DNA of 32,881 nucleotides from a bacterium. Lineage in GTDB: Bacteria; Patescibacteriota; Patescibacteriia; UBA10025. A program made the position numbers and the translations under genes. Position 1 is the first letter of the stretch. Each line of letters starts with the position of its first letter. A model generated the notes under the pieces. That model did no database searches. It worked only from the letters and a program-made list of their open reading frames with translations, and was not told the DNA's origin. Of the stretch, positions 1 through 8,159 are shown piece by piece. The stretch spans positions 370,829 to 403,709 of the forward strand of contig JAKAGM010000001.1 in NCBI GenBank assembly GCA_021815445.1, read 5' to 3'.

Positions 1-1468
1 TACTGTCGAAAACGCGGACCTGAGGGCCGCCGCCCGTTCCGGCTCCGGCGATAATCTCAGCCGTACCGTCGCCGTTGATATCCCCGGCCGCGACATTGAC
101 GCCTCCGCGGAACTTCGGGTCAAAGGCGTCAAAACTAGCAACCGCGCTCCCGTCAGGTTTGGTCAGATTCACCTGAGGGACACCCCCCGCACCCATAGAT
201 GTCACGAGATAATCCTTAATAACGCTTACGGTACCGCTACCTACAAGTGAAGCCAGATCTATCCGACCCGACCCCAATTTTCCCGCATACTGCGGGTTCG
301 TGCTGTCGAGGTTGACCGCCGCACCGCGCAAGGCCGATTCAAGCTCCGTTCCGGACATATTCGGGTTTACGGATTTAGCAAGCGCTAAGGCGCCTGAAAT
401 AAAGGGAGCAGATGTGGAAGTTCCATACCATCCCCCGCCGTAGTACGACGAGAGACCGTGTTCAGGACTGACAAAAAGCGTGCTCGTCATATCGATGCCC
501 GGGGCAGAGATACTTATACATGAGCCATAATTTGAGAACGACGTCTTTTGATCATTCTGGTCCGTCGAGGCAACTCCAATCACTCCAGTATTGCATACAG
601 GGTATTGCCTGGTAGCATCGAGGTTAAGGTTGTCATTTCCCGCGGCAGCGACAACAACAACTCCGGATGCACGAGCATCCGCAATAGCATTTGCAAGAAT
701 TATGCTGTTGTCGGATCCGACAAAGCTCAGATTAATGATATCGGCTCCGTTTTCAACGGCATATTTTACACCCTGAGCCACTGTGAGCGTAGAACCGATA
801 CCGTCATCTCCCAGAGTCTTCACCGGCATTATTTTAACATGCCAGCTCACCCCAGCCACACCCTGAGCGTTATTGCCTTCGGCATCTGCAATGCCTGCAA
901 CAACAGTGCCGTGAAGCGCCCCCGTTTCATTCCATCCAGTCTGGAACTTTGGCTCAGGGTCGTTGTTTCCATTCACAAAATCCCACCCATGGACGTCATC
1001 TATGTAGCCATTGCGGTCATCATCGATGCCGTTACCGGGAATTTCACCGGAGTTTGTCCAAATATTGTTGACGAGGTCGGGGTGAGTTATATCAACGCCC
1101 GAATCTAAAATAGCTATGGTTATTTTAGAGTTTCCGGTTTGCGTATCCCAGGCGGTCTCGGCGCCTGTTTTTTGTAAAGACCACTGCTCAGGAACGAAGG
1201 GGTCATTCGGGGCTAGCACGGCATGATAATGGGCATTACGCTCAACATACTCAACCCGTGGATCGAGAGCAAGCGTTGACCATTGTTGGAACATCTCAGA
1301 GGACGTTGCAAAACTTCGGTAACTGATCTCTTGAGATCCGCGGAATTTGATAAGAAGTTCAAGCTGACTTGATGATGCGCGAGTCGCCTGCGGGACTAGC
1401 ATGATTGCGCCCGCAATAACACTTAACACTCCATAAATAAGAGGGTTGTGTTTTTTAAAAAATCTCAT
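1..1468 (-). CDS. Secreted subtilisin-like (S8) serine protease with C-terminal FG-GAP/VCBS repeat, 3' end off window
   Basis: The frame is open from the left edge to an ATG at 1468, giving 489 visible residues. An N-terminal hydrophobic signal or anchor (about residues 9-31) is followed by a short propeptide-like stretch and a peptidase S8 domain. The catalytic triad is present: Asp122 in ILDSGVD, His186 in HGTVVAGI and Ser351 in GTSTSAP, with oxyanion Asn278 in AAAGN. After about residue 425 comes an FG-GAP/VCBS-type repeat with the calcium-loop pattern DINGDG, which runs off the window, so more beta-propeller repeats are likely. The start codon overlaps the stop of the upstream PDZ gene by four bases (ATGA), implying translational coupling. 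By family it should be an exported or surface protease. The substrate is unknown. The protease call is secure; the full length is not visible. Confidence 0.93.
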   Translation of the reverse strand, partial: MRFFKKHNPLIYGVLSVIAGAIMLVPQATRASSSQLELLIKFRGSQEISYRSFATSSEMFQQWSTLALDPRVEYVERNAHYHAVLAPNDPFVPEQWSLQKTGAETAWDTQTGNSKITIAILDSGVDITHPDLVNNIWTNSGEIPGNGIDDDRNGYIDDVHGWDFVNGNNDPEPKFQTGWNETGALHGTVVAGIADAEGNNAQGVAGVSWHVKIMPVKTLGDDGIGSTLTVAQGVKYAVENGADIINLSFVGSDNSIILANAIADARASGVVVVAAAGNDNLNLDATRQYPVCNTGVIGVASTDQNDQKTSFSNYGSCISISAPGIDMTSTLFVSPEHGLSSYYGGGWYGTSTSAPFISGALALAKSVNPNMSGTELESALRGAAVNLDSTNPQYAGKLGSGRIDLASLVGSGTVSVIKDYLVTSMGAGGVPQVNLTKPDGSAVASFDAFDPKFRGGVNVAAGDINGDGTAEIIAGAGTGGGPQVRVFDS

Positions 1469-2682
1469 TGGGGCAGTGATGTTAGAGTGGCATCGACTGT
1501 GATACTTTGATCTCCGCGAGCAATACCGATCGATATGTGATCTCCGGTTGTATACTCCCGCAGCTTTTGGGCAAGTGAAAGATTTTTTGTCAACATGTCT
1601 TTGTCAACTGAAATAATAACATCTCCTTTTTTAATTCCCGCTTTGTCTGCAGGCGAACCGACATCCACGGGACGATCAGTACCGGCAAATACATACGCGC
1701 CCTGCGTAAGATGTATATGATATGCTTTGGAAATTTCTGCATCCTCACTGAGATCTACATAATGCACTCCCAGGTAGGCTGAGACGAGTGATTTATTTGC
1801 AAGGAATGTATTCATCGAGCGCTGTATCACTTCTCCGTCAATCAGCATGACGCCGTCTCCCGTAGTTTCTTTGACCATTCCAAAAAGGTTCCCGGCAGCA
1901 TCAGCAACAGGAGTACCCGGTAGCAATGAGCCCTCCTGAGTTATTAACAAGGCGCGAGGAGCCTCCTCTGAGAGGTGGATAAGGGAAACTTTGCTATTTG
2001 GCGGGTACTCGCTCGAAACCACGATATGCGGGTAAATGATTGAAAACCGGCCTGTGACTGCGTCTTGGACTGAGTAGACTTCTTTTCCGGGACTTTTGTC
2101 AGCATGATCCGCAGTGAAATTAACAATTGATTGTGCGTGCGTTCCGACTGAAAAAAAACTCAACCCATTCACCCTGTCTGTTCCCACAATGTTTACAGGT
2201 TCGGGCGCCATGTCCCTGACTTTTACGAGCACACTTTTGCCTGTCAATGCATTACTCGCGGTGACCCCTAAGCCGTCAGACGTCAGCATGATTCCCCAAC
2301 CCACCAGGTTATCCGGCACCGGGACTTCATATCCTGGAGACCCTTGCGGTGCACTACTGCTATATAGGGCAACTTCCATAGGAAACATTGAGGAACTGAT
2401 GTTTTTGACCGCTGTTTGACGAGCGACATCGCTCCGGCTAGACTGTTGAATTGAGAAAATTGACGGTAATACCTGACCAAACCCTGCCAGCCCCAACGCG
2501 CGTATCGTAACCAATGTCCCAACCATCCCCGCAAGGAAACCGAGCAGAACGGAAATCACCAGTACGCTTAACCAGCGTGTGCGGGAGACAGTGCCGGCGG
2601 CCGAGACAGGCGACTGCCGTGGAAGACGAGGATCCTTTTGGACATCGTACTTAACGGATGTTGGTACAATCTTCTGGCGCAT
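1465..2682 (-). CDS. Membrane-anchored HtrA-like pseudoprotease with PDZ domain
   Basis: This 405-residue protein has one N-terminal transmembrane segment (about 36-62), a trypsin/HtrA-like domain (about 125-290) and a C-terminal PDZ domain (about 303-395, with YLGVHYVDL and KKGDVIISVD). Aligned by eye with DegP/HtrA, all three catalytic positions are changed. The His motif (TNNHVV in the family) reads TASNAL, the Asp motif (DLAVLKV) reads GLSFFSV, and the Ser motif (GNSGGPL) reads LLPGTPV. It is therefore probably proteolytically inactive and may act as a PDZ-based chaperone, sensor or adaptor. It is followed by an active-looking subtilase with a 4-bp overlap, which suggests a functional pair, though that is inference. 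The loss of the triad rests on manual alignment. Confidence 0.85.
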   Translation of the reverse strand: MRQKIVPTSVKYDVQKDPRLPRQSPVSAAGTVSRTRWLSVLVISVLLGFLAGMVGTLVTIRALGLAGFGQVLPSIFSIQQSSRSDVARQTAVKNISSSMFPMEVALYSSSAPQGSPGYEVPVPDNLVGWGIMLTSDGLGVTASNALTGKSVLVKVRDMAPEPVNIVGTDRVNGLSFFSVGTHAQSIVNFTADHADKSPGKEVYSVQDAVTGRFSIIYPHIVVSSEYPPNSKVSLIHLSEEAPRALLITQEGSLLPGTPVADAAGNLFGMVKETTGDGVMLIDGEVIQRSMNTFLANKSLVSAYLGVHYVDLSEDAEISKAYHIHLTQGAYVFAGTDRPVDVGSPADKAGIKKGDVIISVDKDMLTKNLSLAQKLREYTTGDHISIGIARGDQSITVDATLTSLPQ

Positions 2683-2687
2683 ATAGG

Positions 2688-3452
2688 TTATTTCCAGCGG
2701 GTGGTAAAAAAGACTGCCAAGAGTACTATGACTGAGAGAATAGCATACCGCTGAACAGACTCCCGTTCAAGACGAGATAAAAGATAATCTGAAGTTATAT
2801 TCATAAAAAAGTAATACACAGCGGTTATGATGAGCGACTGAACAAACGGAGCTACGGGTAGAAACAGTGAGGCAAGAGACACTTCCATAATTCCTAAAGA
2901 GAAAATACCCGCATATACCAACAACCGGGGAGCGTTCACTTTCTGCGCCCAAAACGTCTGCAGAGATATAAAGAAAATAAGTGCGAGAATAAGGGGCATC
3001 AGTACCACCATCCGAACGTTCAGGAGCAGTTTCGTATAGGCTAAACCCGCAATGCTGAAAAAAAGCGTGAGCGTGTTGATATACCCAGCGATGTTTTCAA
3101 GAGCATACGGCTGGTATTTGAACGGCTCCCGTATGAACGTATAAATGTTATGCATAGCAATTCCAAGCATGAGCGCACCACCCGCAACGCATAAATGCCT
3201 AAAAACGGGATTTTGCACAAAAAGCATGAAGAAAACAACCGATAGGATGAAAAAAAGCGGGAAGAGCGCCAGGTAATAAAAAGGCATTCGGTGGACCTCG
3301 CCTTTAATAATCAGCCATACGGAACCAAAAACGGCCAAAACCAATAACCCGAGCCACACATAGAGATAGAGCGGATAAGCGATTAATAGCTCCAGTAAAA
3401 TTGCTGAAACAATTGGGGTTACAAAGGGAAGGATTTTTCTTATAAGCACCAT
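2688..3452 (-). CDS. Polytopic membrane protein of unknown function
   Basis: This 254-residue protein is almost entirely hydrophobic, with about eight or nine predicted membrane-spanning segments (roughly 8-27, 30-49, 58-79, 84-105, 126-143, 146-167, 176-196, 200-222 and 236-250). Loops are short and slightly basic. I do not recognise a catalytic motif or a named family. It starts 6 bp after the PH-domain gene and ends 5 bp before the PDZ pseudoprotease, so the four genes at 1-4070 look like one transcription unit devoted to the envelope. It could be a transporter-like or scaffold protein; the sequence does not decide. Confidence 0.8.
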   Translation of the reverse strand: MVLIRKILPFVTPIVSAILLELLIAYPLYLYVWLGLLVLAVFGSVWLIIKGEVHRMPFYYLALFPLFFILSVVFFMLFVQNPVFRHLCVAGGALMLGIAMHNIYTFIREPFKYQPYALENIAGYINTLTLFFSIAGLAYTKLLLNVRMVVLMPLILALIFFISLQTFWAQKVNAPRLLVYAGIFSLGIMEVSLASLFLPVAPFVQSLIITAVYYFFMNITSDYLLSRLERESVQRYAILSVIVLLAVFFTTRWK

Positions 3453-3458
3453 ATTGTT

Positions 3459-4070
3459 TTATTCCTTGGTTTTTTGGCCAAGAATTTTTCGGAATTGATC
3501 CGGGGTAAGTCCTTCTTTCATTTTTTCCGCAAGGTGCAGGAGATCCTGCGCGCTAAGATTACTCCCGTCTTTTTCCTGGTGACTATCTTCGACGAGCCTG
3601 CTGATAACTTCCTGAACGTTTTCGGGATGCTTGACGCCGTCAAGCTCCAGGTTGGCTGTCGTCCCGGCAGTCTGAATAAGGACGCTCCCATAATGAAAAA
3701 ACGTTTGGAAGACGCCTTTGACACGTATACTGACATCCTGCACCGTCGCAAATGAGCATTCAGACACCGCCCGGTTAAAAAGCCCGTGCTGGTCGATATC
3801 AATAATCCTACGGTCAGTAATGACAAAAGCATTCAATGAATAGACAAAAGTCGTGCGGAGCGCGAAGAAGACCCCGACGATAATGAGAGAAAAGAATCCG
3901 GCAACACCGGGAGTTCCCAGGCGGAACATTGGCACAAGAAAGAAAAAAGGTGCTATAATGCACAGTGCGCTTAGCGTGACAGGAAGTATCATCGTCACCC
4001 AGTAACGCCGTACGATTCTGATGAGCCGTTCCCCTTCCTTTACTTGCCTAAGTAGATGCGATTCGAACAT
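3459..4070 (-). CDS. Membrane protein with bacterial PH domain (bPH_2/YdbT-like)
   Basis: This 203-residue protein has two N-terminal transmembrane helices (about 24-48 and 56-79), then a bacterial PH domain (about 80-160). The domain opens with the family hallmark VITDRRIIDID and continues through SFATVQDVSI. The C-terminal tail is short, charged and helical (about 175-200, LLHLAEKMKEGLTPDQF), resembling the oligomerisation motif often attached to such proteins. The YdbS/YdbT-type PH family is known mainly as small membrane-associated proteins without a defined reaction. It is the first gene of the envelope cluster. No SD precedes the ATG. The start codons of this gene and of the divergent small ORF at 4076 are only 5 bp apart. 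Confidence 0.85.
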   Translation of the reverse strand: MFESHLLRQVKEGERLIRIVRRYWVTMILPVTLSALCIIAPFFFLVPMFRLGTPGVAGFFSLIIVGVFFALRTTFVYSLNAFVITDRRIIDIDQHGLFNRAVSECSFATVQDVSIRVKGVFQTFFHYGSVLIQTAGTTANLELDGVKHPENVQEVISRLVEDSHQEKDGSNLSAQDLLHLAEKMKEGLTPDQFRKILGQKTKE

Positions 4071-4075
4071 AGAGT

Positions 4076-4177
4076 ATGAAAAAACGTAAAGCCATAAATA
4101 TTCTCTGGATAGTGATAGTTTTCATCGGCGTTGTCAGCATGCTCCTCTTCACTATCTTGCCGGCCTTCAGGTATTGA
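4076..4177 (+). CDS. Small single-span membrane peptide (33 aa)
   Basis: An ATG at 4076 opens 33 codons to a TGA at 4175-4177. The peptide has a basic N-terminus (MKKRKAIN), a strongly hydrophobic stretch (about residues 9-30) and a short aromatic end (FRY), which is a clean positive-inside single-pass topology. It is the only plausible plus-strand gene in this part and fills the gap between lepA and the PH-domain gene. The stop codon lies in a small hairpin (CAGGT-ATTG-ACCTG) followed by a short T-rich run, which could end the transcript. No convincing SD is seen, but neighbouring backbone genes also lack one. Function is unknown. The call rests on topology and fit to the gap, so confidence is moderate. 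Confidence 0.5.
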   Translation: MKKRKAINILWIVIVFIGVVSMLLFTILPAFRY

Positions 4178-4183
4178 CCTGCA

Positions 4184-6004
4184 TCATCTTTTAAGAACTG
4201 CCAGGAAGGCCTCCTGCGGCAACGTTACTTTTCCCAGCTGCCGCATTTTCTTTTTGCCCTTTTTTTGTTTTTCCAGAAGCTTGCGTTTCCGCGTGACATC
4301 CCCGCCATAGAGCTTGGCAGTCACATCCTTCCTCAGCTGCGCTATCCTTGCCGAAGCGATGACTTTTCCGCCTATCGCCGCCTGTATGCGCACTTCAAAG
4401 AGCTGACGCGGCAACACCTCACGGAGCTTCTCGACGATACTCCTGGCGATTCGGTATGCATCCTTTTGGTATACCATCGTCGCGAGCGCATCTACCGTTT
4501 CATCAGCAATGATAATGTCCAGCCGCACCACATCGCACTCCCTGTACCCCGTTAAATCATACGAGAGCGAGGCGTATCCCGATGAGACGCTCTTTAGCTT
4601 ATCATAGAAATCAACAAGGAGACTAGCCAGCGGCAGCTCATAATGTAGGACAACCCGCGCTTCATCGAGGTATTCCGTGGTTGTATAGTTTCCGGAAGCA
4701 TCCTGGATAAATTGCATCAGCGCCCCGACATAAGCGGGAGGCGTCACTATATTCGCCTGTACCCACGGTTCTTCAATGCGGGCTATATGCATTCTGTCCG
4801 GGAGATCCTGGGGACTGGAGACAATTAGTTCATGGGTGATATCTTTCCCTTTCACTTTTTTTTGAAGAGAGGCGTATCCTGCATCGTTGAAAAAAACTTT
4901 ATACGCAACAGACGGTACCGTAACCACAAGATCGATACCATACTCACGCAGAATGCGTTCCTGCACGATGTCGAGGTGCAGAAGTCCGAGAAATCCGCAC
5001 CGATAACCGAACCCGAGGGCGGGTGAATGCTCGGGCTCGAAAGTAAAGGCCGCATCGCTCAGCTGAAGTTTCCCGAGAGCTTCTCGAAGCTCCGGATATC
5101 TGTCGCCGTCCCGCGGAAATACTCCAGCGAATACCATCGGCTGCAATCTCCTGTACCCCGGCAGGGGCTCTGTGCTTCCCCCTGACTGGAGGGTAATCGT
5201 ATCGCCAACACGGCAATCGCGAACACTTTTGAGATTAGTTACGAGATACCCTATGGATCCGGCAGACAGGGAGCCGGTGGGAACAAGCTGCGGAGAAAAA
5301 ATGCCGACATCGAGAACTTCCGCTGATGCCTGCGTGCCGAGAAACGTAATGTGATCCCCCTTCTGTATTTTCCCCGCCACTACCCTGCAAAAAGCGACCA
5401 CCCCCCTGTACGAATCAAAATTGGAGTCGAATATCAGCGCTTGGAGCGGCGCGCTGGCTTCCCCCGCGGGCGGCGGAATCCGGTCAATGACCGCCTGAAG
5501 TATCTTATCAACTCCTTCGCCTGTTTTTGCGGACACAAAGATAATATCCTCTTCTTTGCACCCGAGAAGAGAAATTAACTGGGATGTTGTTGTTTTCGGA
5601 TCCGCGTTTGGCAAGTCGATTTTATTTACCACCGGTATCACGGCGAGATCATGCTCGAGGGCCAGGAAAAGATTGGAAATCGTTTGCGCCTGGATCCCCT
5701 GGGTAGCGTCCACCAGCAATACGGCTCCTTCAACGGCAGCAAGCGAGCGGGACACTTCATACGTGAAATCCACATGCCCCGGAGTATCGATCAAGTTGAG
5801 CTCGAACCCCTGGTAGCGCATGCGCACGGGCTGAAGCTTGATCGTAATTCCCCGCTCGCGTTCGATATCCATCTGGTCAAGCACCTGCTCCCGCATTTCT
5901 CTCTGCGGGACTGTATGCGTAATTTCCAAAAGCCTGTCGGCGAGCGTCGACTTACCATGGTCAATGTGTGCAATGATGCAAAAGTTGCGGATTTGGTTCA
6001 TCAT
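4184..6004 (-). CDS. lepA: Elongation factor 4 (LepA), ribosome back-translocating GTPase
   Basis: This 606-residue protein is full length for LepA. It starts with the typical MMNQIRNFCIIAHIDHGKST. GTPase motifs are intact: G1 AHIDHGKST, G2 RGITIK, G3 DTPGH, G4 NKID and G5 SAK. EF-G-like domains III and V follow, and the LepA-specific C-terminal domain ends with GGDVTRKRKLLEKQKKGKKK. The family binds the ribosome and remodels it after translocation or during initiation. The start codon overlaps the murJ stop by four bases (ATGA), so the two genes are cotranscribed and probably coupled. A second ATG directly follows the first, and either could be used. Confidence 0.98.
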   Translation of the reverse strand: MMNQIRNFCIIAHIDHGKSTLADRLLEITHTVPQREMREQVLDQMDIERERGITIKLQPVRMRYQGFELNLIDTPGHVDFTYEVSRSLAAVEGAVLLVDATQGIQAQTISNLFLALEHDLAVIPVVNKIDLPNADPKTTTSQLISLLGCKEEDIIFVSAKTGEGVDKILQAVIDRIPPPAGEASAPLQALIFDSNFDSYRGVVAFCRVVAGKIQKGDHITFLGTQASAEVLDVGIFSPQLVPTGSLSAGSIGYLVTNLKSVRDCRVGDTITLQSGGSTEPLPGYRRLQPMVFAGVFPRDGDRYPELREALGKLQLSDAAFTFEPEHSPALGFGYRCGFLGLLHLDIVQERILREYGIDLVVTVPSVAYKVFFNDAGYASLQKKVKGKDITHELIVSSPQDLPDRMHIARIEEPWVQANIVTPPAYVGALMQFIQDASGNYTTTEYLDEARVVLHYELPLASLLVDFYDKLKSVSSGYASLSYDLTGYRECDVVRLDIIIADETVDALATMVYQKDAYRIARSIVEKLREVLPRQLFEVRIQAAIGGKVIASARIAQLRKDVTAKLYGGDVTRKRKLLEKQKKGKKKMRQLGKVTLPQEAFLAVLKR

Positions 6005-7662
6005 ACATTGCCCCCGGGAGTTTGAGGTTCTTCCGGTATTTTTTTCTTTCCGTTAAAAAGCTGAGTACGCATCTTGTTAAACTTCTCCGTGAGAATGCTG
6101 ATTTCGTCGCAATGGAAAACCATGGCAAGAACAATATAGCAAAGGATGCCCACAACGCCGGCTCCAGCGCCTTGAATAAGAATACCGACAAATGTCCTCA
6201 TATCGACGCCGAGCGCCAGGAAATACTTCATTCCCCATACGACAAGGCCCATGAGAGCCGAAATGAAAACAATTTTGACGGTCGAACGGGCAATCGTCCG
6301 ATCATCGAGAAAGCCGACCTTCCTGCGGAGATAGATAAGGAGCAGCATCATGTTAACGATATTAGCCAGTGAAAAAGAAATACCGAGACCTACAACCCCA
6401 TAGTACCGGGTAAGAAGCAGCGCCGTACCGACGTTAATGACAACGGCGAGGATACCGATTTTTACCGGGGTCTTGGTGTCATGAATGGCATAGAAGGACC
6501 TCGCGAGCATAGGAATGAGCGCCTGGGCGAAAAGCGACAAGGAAAAAAAACCGAGCGTTTGGGCCGTCAGATACGTATCACGCCATGTAAAGTGGCCGGA
6601 TCCGAGGATGACGCGCACTATTTGCGCCCGTAGGAGCAGGATGAGAATTGACGTCGGAATAATCAAAAAAATAACGCGGCGAAACGCCTTGGAAAAATGC
6701 TGGACGAATTGCTCCGTGTCATTGCGTGCGAATGCTTCTGAAAAAACAGGGAATGCGGCAATAGCAAGCGAAACCCCAAAGACATTGATAGGGAAACTCT
6801 GTAAATTGTTTGCAAGATTAAAAACAGCGACACTACCGACGGCAAGCGTTGATCCTATGACCGTGCTCATGAGCTGTTCTACCTGCGATACGGCGAGGCC
6901 GAACGCGCGCGGGACCATCAGTTTGCCGACCTTGCGCACACCCGGGTGATGGAAATCAAACGTCAGCCTGTACCGATACCCTACCTTAAGCAAGCTCGGG
7001 ATTTGGATGCATAGATGGGCAAATGACCCGATGACAACTCCGTACGCGAGACCGTACACCCCGTATCGGGGCACTAAAACAAAGATGCCGAGGATGATTC
7101 CCAGATTGTACATGATTGGGGCCAGCGAAAAATTCAGATACCGCCTGAACGAAGACAGGATACCTGTCGCAACGTTGCTCGCGCCGAAAAAAATAATGGC
7201 AATGAGCATGACACGGGTGAGGTGCATGGTGACCAGCTGTTTTGCCGGATCAAACCCGGGAGCAATCAGCGGCATGAGCTGTCTGGCAAAAATAAAAAAA
7301 ATGATCGCGCAGGCGACCAAACCGACCATAAGGAGGTTCAAAATCGAATTAGCGACGTGCCAGGCCTCATGCATGCTCTGGTTCCCCTGCTTATCGTCCT
7401 CCTGTCCGCGTTTCGACATATACCCGATAAAAACGGGGATAAAAGCCGATGATAATGCCCCCAACACCAGTATGTTAAAAACGAGGTCGGGCAGTTTAAA
7501 CGCGGCATAGTAGGTATCGAGGACGTCTCCGGCGCCGAACGACGACGCGAGCAATCTATCGCGGACAAGCCCTAAAATCCTGCTAAGGATTGAAGCAAGG
7601 GCTATAATAATTGCACCACCAGTGACGGTGGTGTTTATCTTGTACCAAAGGCGTCTCAACAT
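6001..7662 (-). CDS. murJ: Lipid II flippase MurJ (MviN family)
   Basis: From the ATG at 7662 the protein has 553 residues with about 14 transmembrane helices. It carries the family N-terminal pattern GGAIIIALASILSRILGLVRD followed by a DTYYAAFKLPD-type motif. MurJ flips lipid-linked peptidoglycan precursor across the inner membrane, so the cell makes a murein wall. The same frame is open from a GTG 17 codons upstream (7713). I chose 7662 because a promoter-like pair (7679-7707) lies in that extension and MLRRLWYKINTTVTGG is the more usual beginning. No SD is seen. The stop overlaps the lepA start by four bases. Confidence 0.95.
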   Translation of the reverse strand: MLRRLWYKINTTVTGGAIIIALASILSRILGLVRDRLLASSFGAGDVLDTYYAAFKLPDLVFNILVLGALSSAFIPVFIGYMSKRGQEDDKQGNQSMHEAWHVANSILNLLMVGLVACAIIFFIFARQLMPLIAPGFDPAKQLVTMHLTRVMLIAIIFFGASNVATGILSSFRRYLNFSLAPIMYNLGIILGIFVLVPRYGVYGLAYGVVIGSFAHLCIQIPSLLKVGYRYRLTFDFHHPGVRKVGKLMVPRAFGLAVSQVEQLMSTVIGSTLAVGSVAVFNLANNLQSFPINVFGVSLAIAAFPVFSEAFARNDTEQFVQHFSKAFRRVIFLIIPTSILILLLRAQIVRVILGSGHFTWRDTYLTAQTLGFFSLSLFAQALIPMLARSFYAIHDTKTPVKIGILAVVINVGTALLLTRYYGVVGLGISFSLANIVNMMLLLIYLRRKVGFLDDRTIARSTVKIVFISALMGLVVWGMKYFLALGVDMRTFVGILIQGAGAGVVGILCYIVLAMVFHCDEISILTEKFNKMRTQLFNGKKKIPEEPQTPGGNV

Positions 7663-7678
7663 ATCGGATAGTATGTTG

Positions 7679-7707
7679 AAAATAGCATATTTCGCGGTTT
7701 TTTGCAA
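7679..7707 (-). promoter_or_regulatory. Candidate sigma70 promoter of murJ-lepA
   Basis: On the minus strand TTGCAA (7702-7707) and TATTTT (7679-7684) are separated by 17 bp. Transcription would begin near 7672, giving a leader of about 10 nt before the ATG at 7662. This also argues against the longer GTG start. It is a manual match only. Confidence 0.4.
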
Positions 7708-7720
7708 CCCCACTGCGAAG

Positions 7721-7767
7721 GCCGGATTCGGAATCCGGCGCTACCCGACACGGGATTCTGAATCCCG
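7721..7767. repeat. Two adjacent related palindromes (REP-like)
   Basis: A 19-nt palindrome centred on GGATTCGGAATCC (7721-7739) is followed 11 bp later by a 17-nt palindrome CGGGATTCTGAATCCCG (7751-7767). Both share the core GATTC-N-GAATC with different flanking pairs, so they look like two members of one family. A diverged copy of the first motif (ATTCGGAGTCCGGCG) occurs near 13274 at the other side of the accessory block. They lie just upstream of the murJ promoter. Confidence 0.65.
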
Positions 7768-7791
7768 CCTCCGCCCAAAATTGGTACCAAA

Positions 7792-7921
7792 AAGCTGCCA
7801 GCAACGTTCGGTGGATTATCGAGCTTATCAGAGTATAGCATCCGCCTTCTTTCGAAAACGGAGAGGAGAGAGATTTACTATATAAGACAAGTCCGAAGTG
7901 TACCGATATTGCTGGCAGCTT
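7792..7921. repeat. 13-bp perfect inverted repeat bounding a 104-bp segment
   Basis: AAGCTGCCAGCAA (7792-7804) is repeated as its exact reverse complement at 7909-7921. A 10-bp perfect palindrome, TTGGTACCAA (7781-7790), abuts the left arm. The enclosed 104 bp contain no recognisable gene. The arrangement could be a small non-autonomous element or a long RNA stem. Confidence 0.5.
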
Positions 7922-7981
7922 GTTGTCCCCGTTAGATTTTTCTAACTGGAAAAGCTGAAGTTGATTTGTCAAAGAAGTGGT

Positions 7982-8019
7982 GATGGGGAAAACGAATGTT
8001 GAATTGCGTTTTCCCCATC
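7982..8019. terminator. 13-bp perfect hairpin next to the tRNA-like element
   Basis: GATGGGGAAAACG (7982-7994) and its exact complement (8007-8019) enclose a 12-nt loop. On the minus strand the hairpin begins 6 nt after the CCA of the tRNA-like element, as a terminator or processing signal would. On the plus strand it is followed by TTTAT, so the direction of any termination is unresolved. Confidence 0.5.
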
Positions 8020-8025
8020 TTTATC

Positions 8026-8159
8026 TGGTGGAGGGTCAGGGGTTCGAACCCTGTCTTGTCTCGAGAGACAAGTGCGCCGGGAACAAACCGACATGTCGGT
8101 CTGTGCGATGCGCATGCAGCCCGTTTCGGCAGATGGTTGATCTGTCGACTGCCCCCTCC
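8026..8159 (-). ncRNA. Structured RNA candidate with a tRNA-like 3' half ending in CCA
   Basis: On the minus strand the last 30 nt fold as a tRNA 3' half: a T arm CAGGG-TTCGAAC-CCCTG, a 7-nt acceptor strand ACCCTCC, discriminator A and CCA. A matching 5' strand, GGAGGG, occurs 134 nt upstream (8159). Between them lie a hairpin CTTGTC-TCTCGA-GACAAG just before the T arm and a near-perfect inverted repeat around CCGACATGTCGG. I could not build a convincing D arm or anticodon arm, and the length is wrong for a tRNA. It also lacks the tag-reading frame of tmRNA. A TATGAT box at 8174-8179 (minus) could start the RNA near 8167. It may be a tRNA-derived remnant, an integration site or a novel RNA. 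Confidence 0.4.

Noticed and set aside
1465-2682. Active DegP/HtrA protease
   Set aside because: None of the three catalytic motifs keeps its residue when aligned by eye (His, Asp and Ser positions read Asn, Gly and Pro).
4076-4177. Pseudogene remnant of a longer protein
   Set aside because: The short frame has complete positive-inside membrane topology and its own stop, with no similar coding sequence extending in other frames, so it was kept as a tentative small gene.
8026-8159. A normal tRNA or selenocysteine tRNA on the minus strand
   Set aside because: The T arm, acceptor strand and CCA are convincing, but no D arm with a GG loop and no anticodon arm with U33 and a purine at 37 could be placed. 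The matching acceptor strand is 134 nt away.
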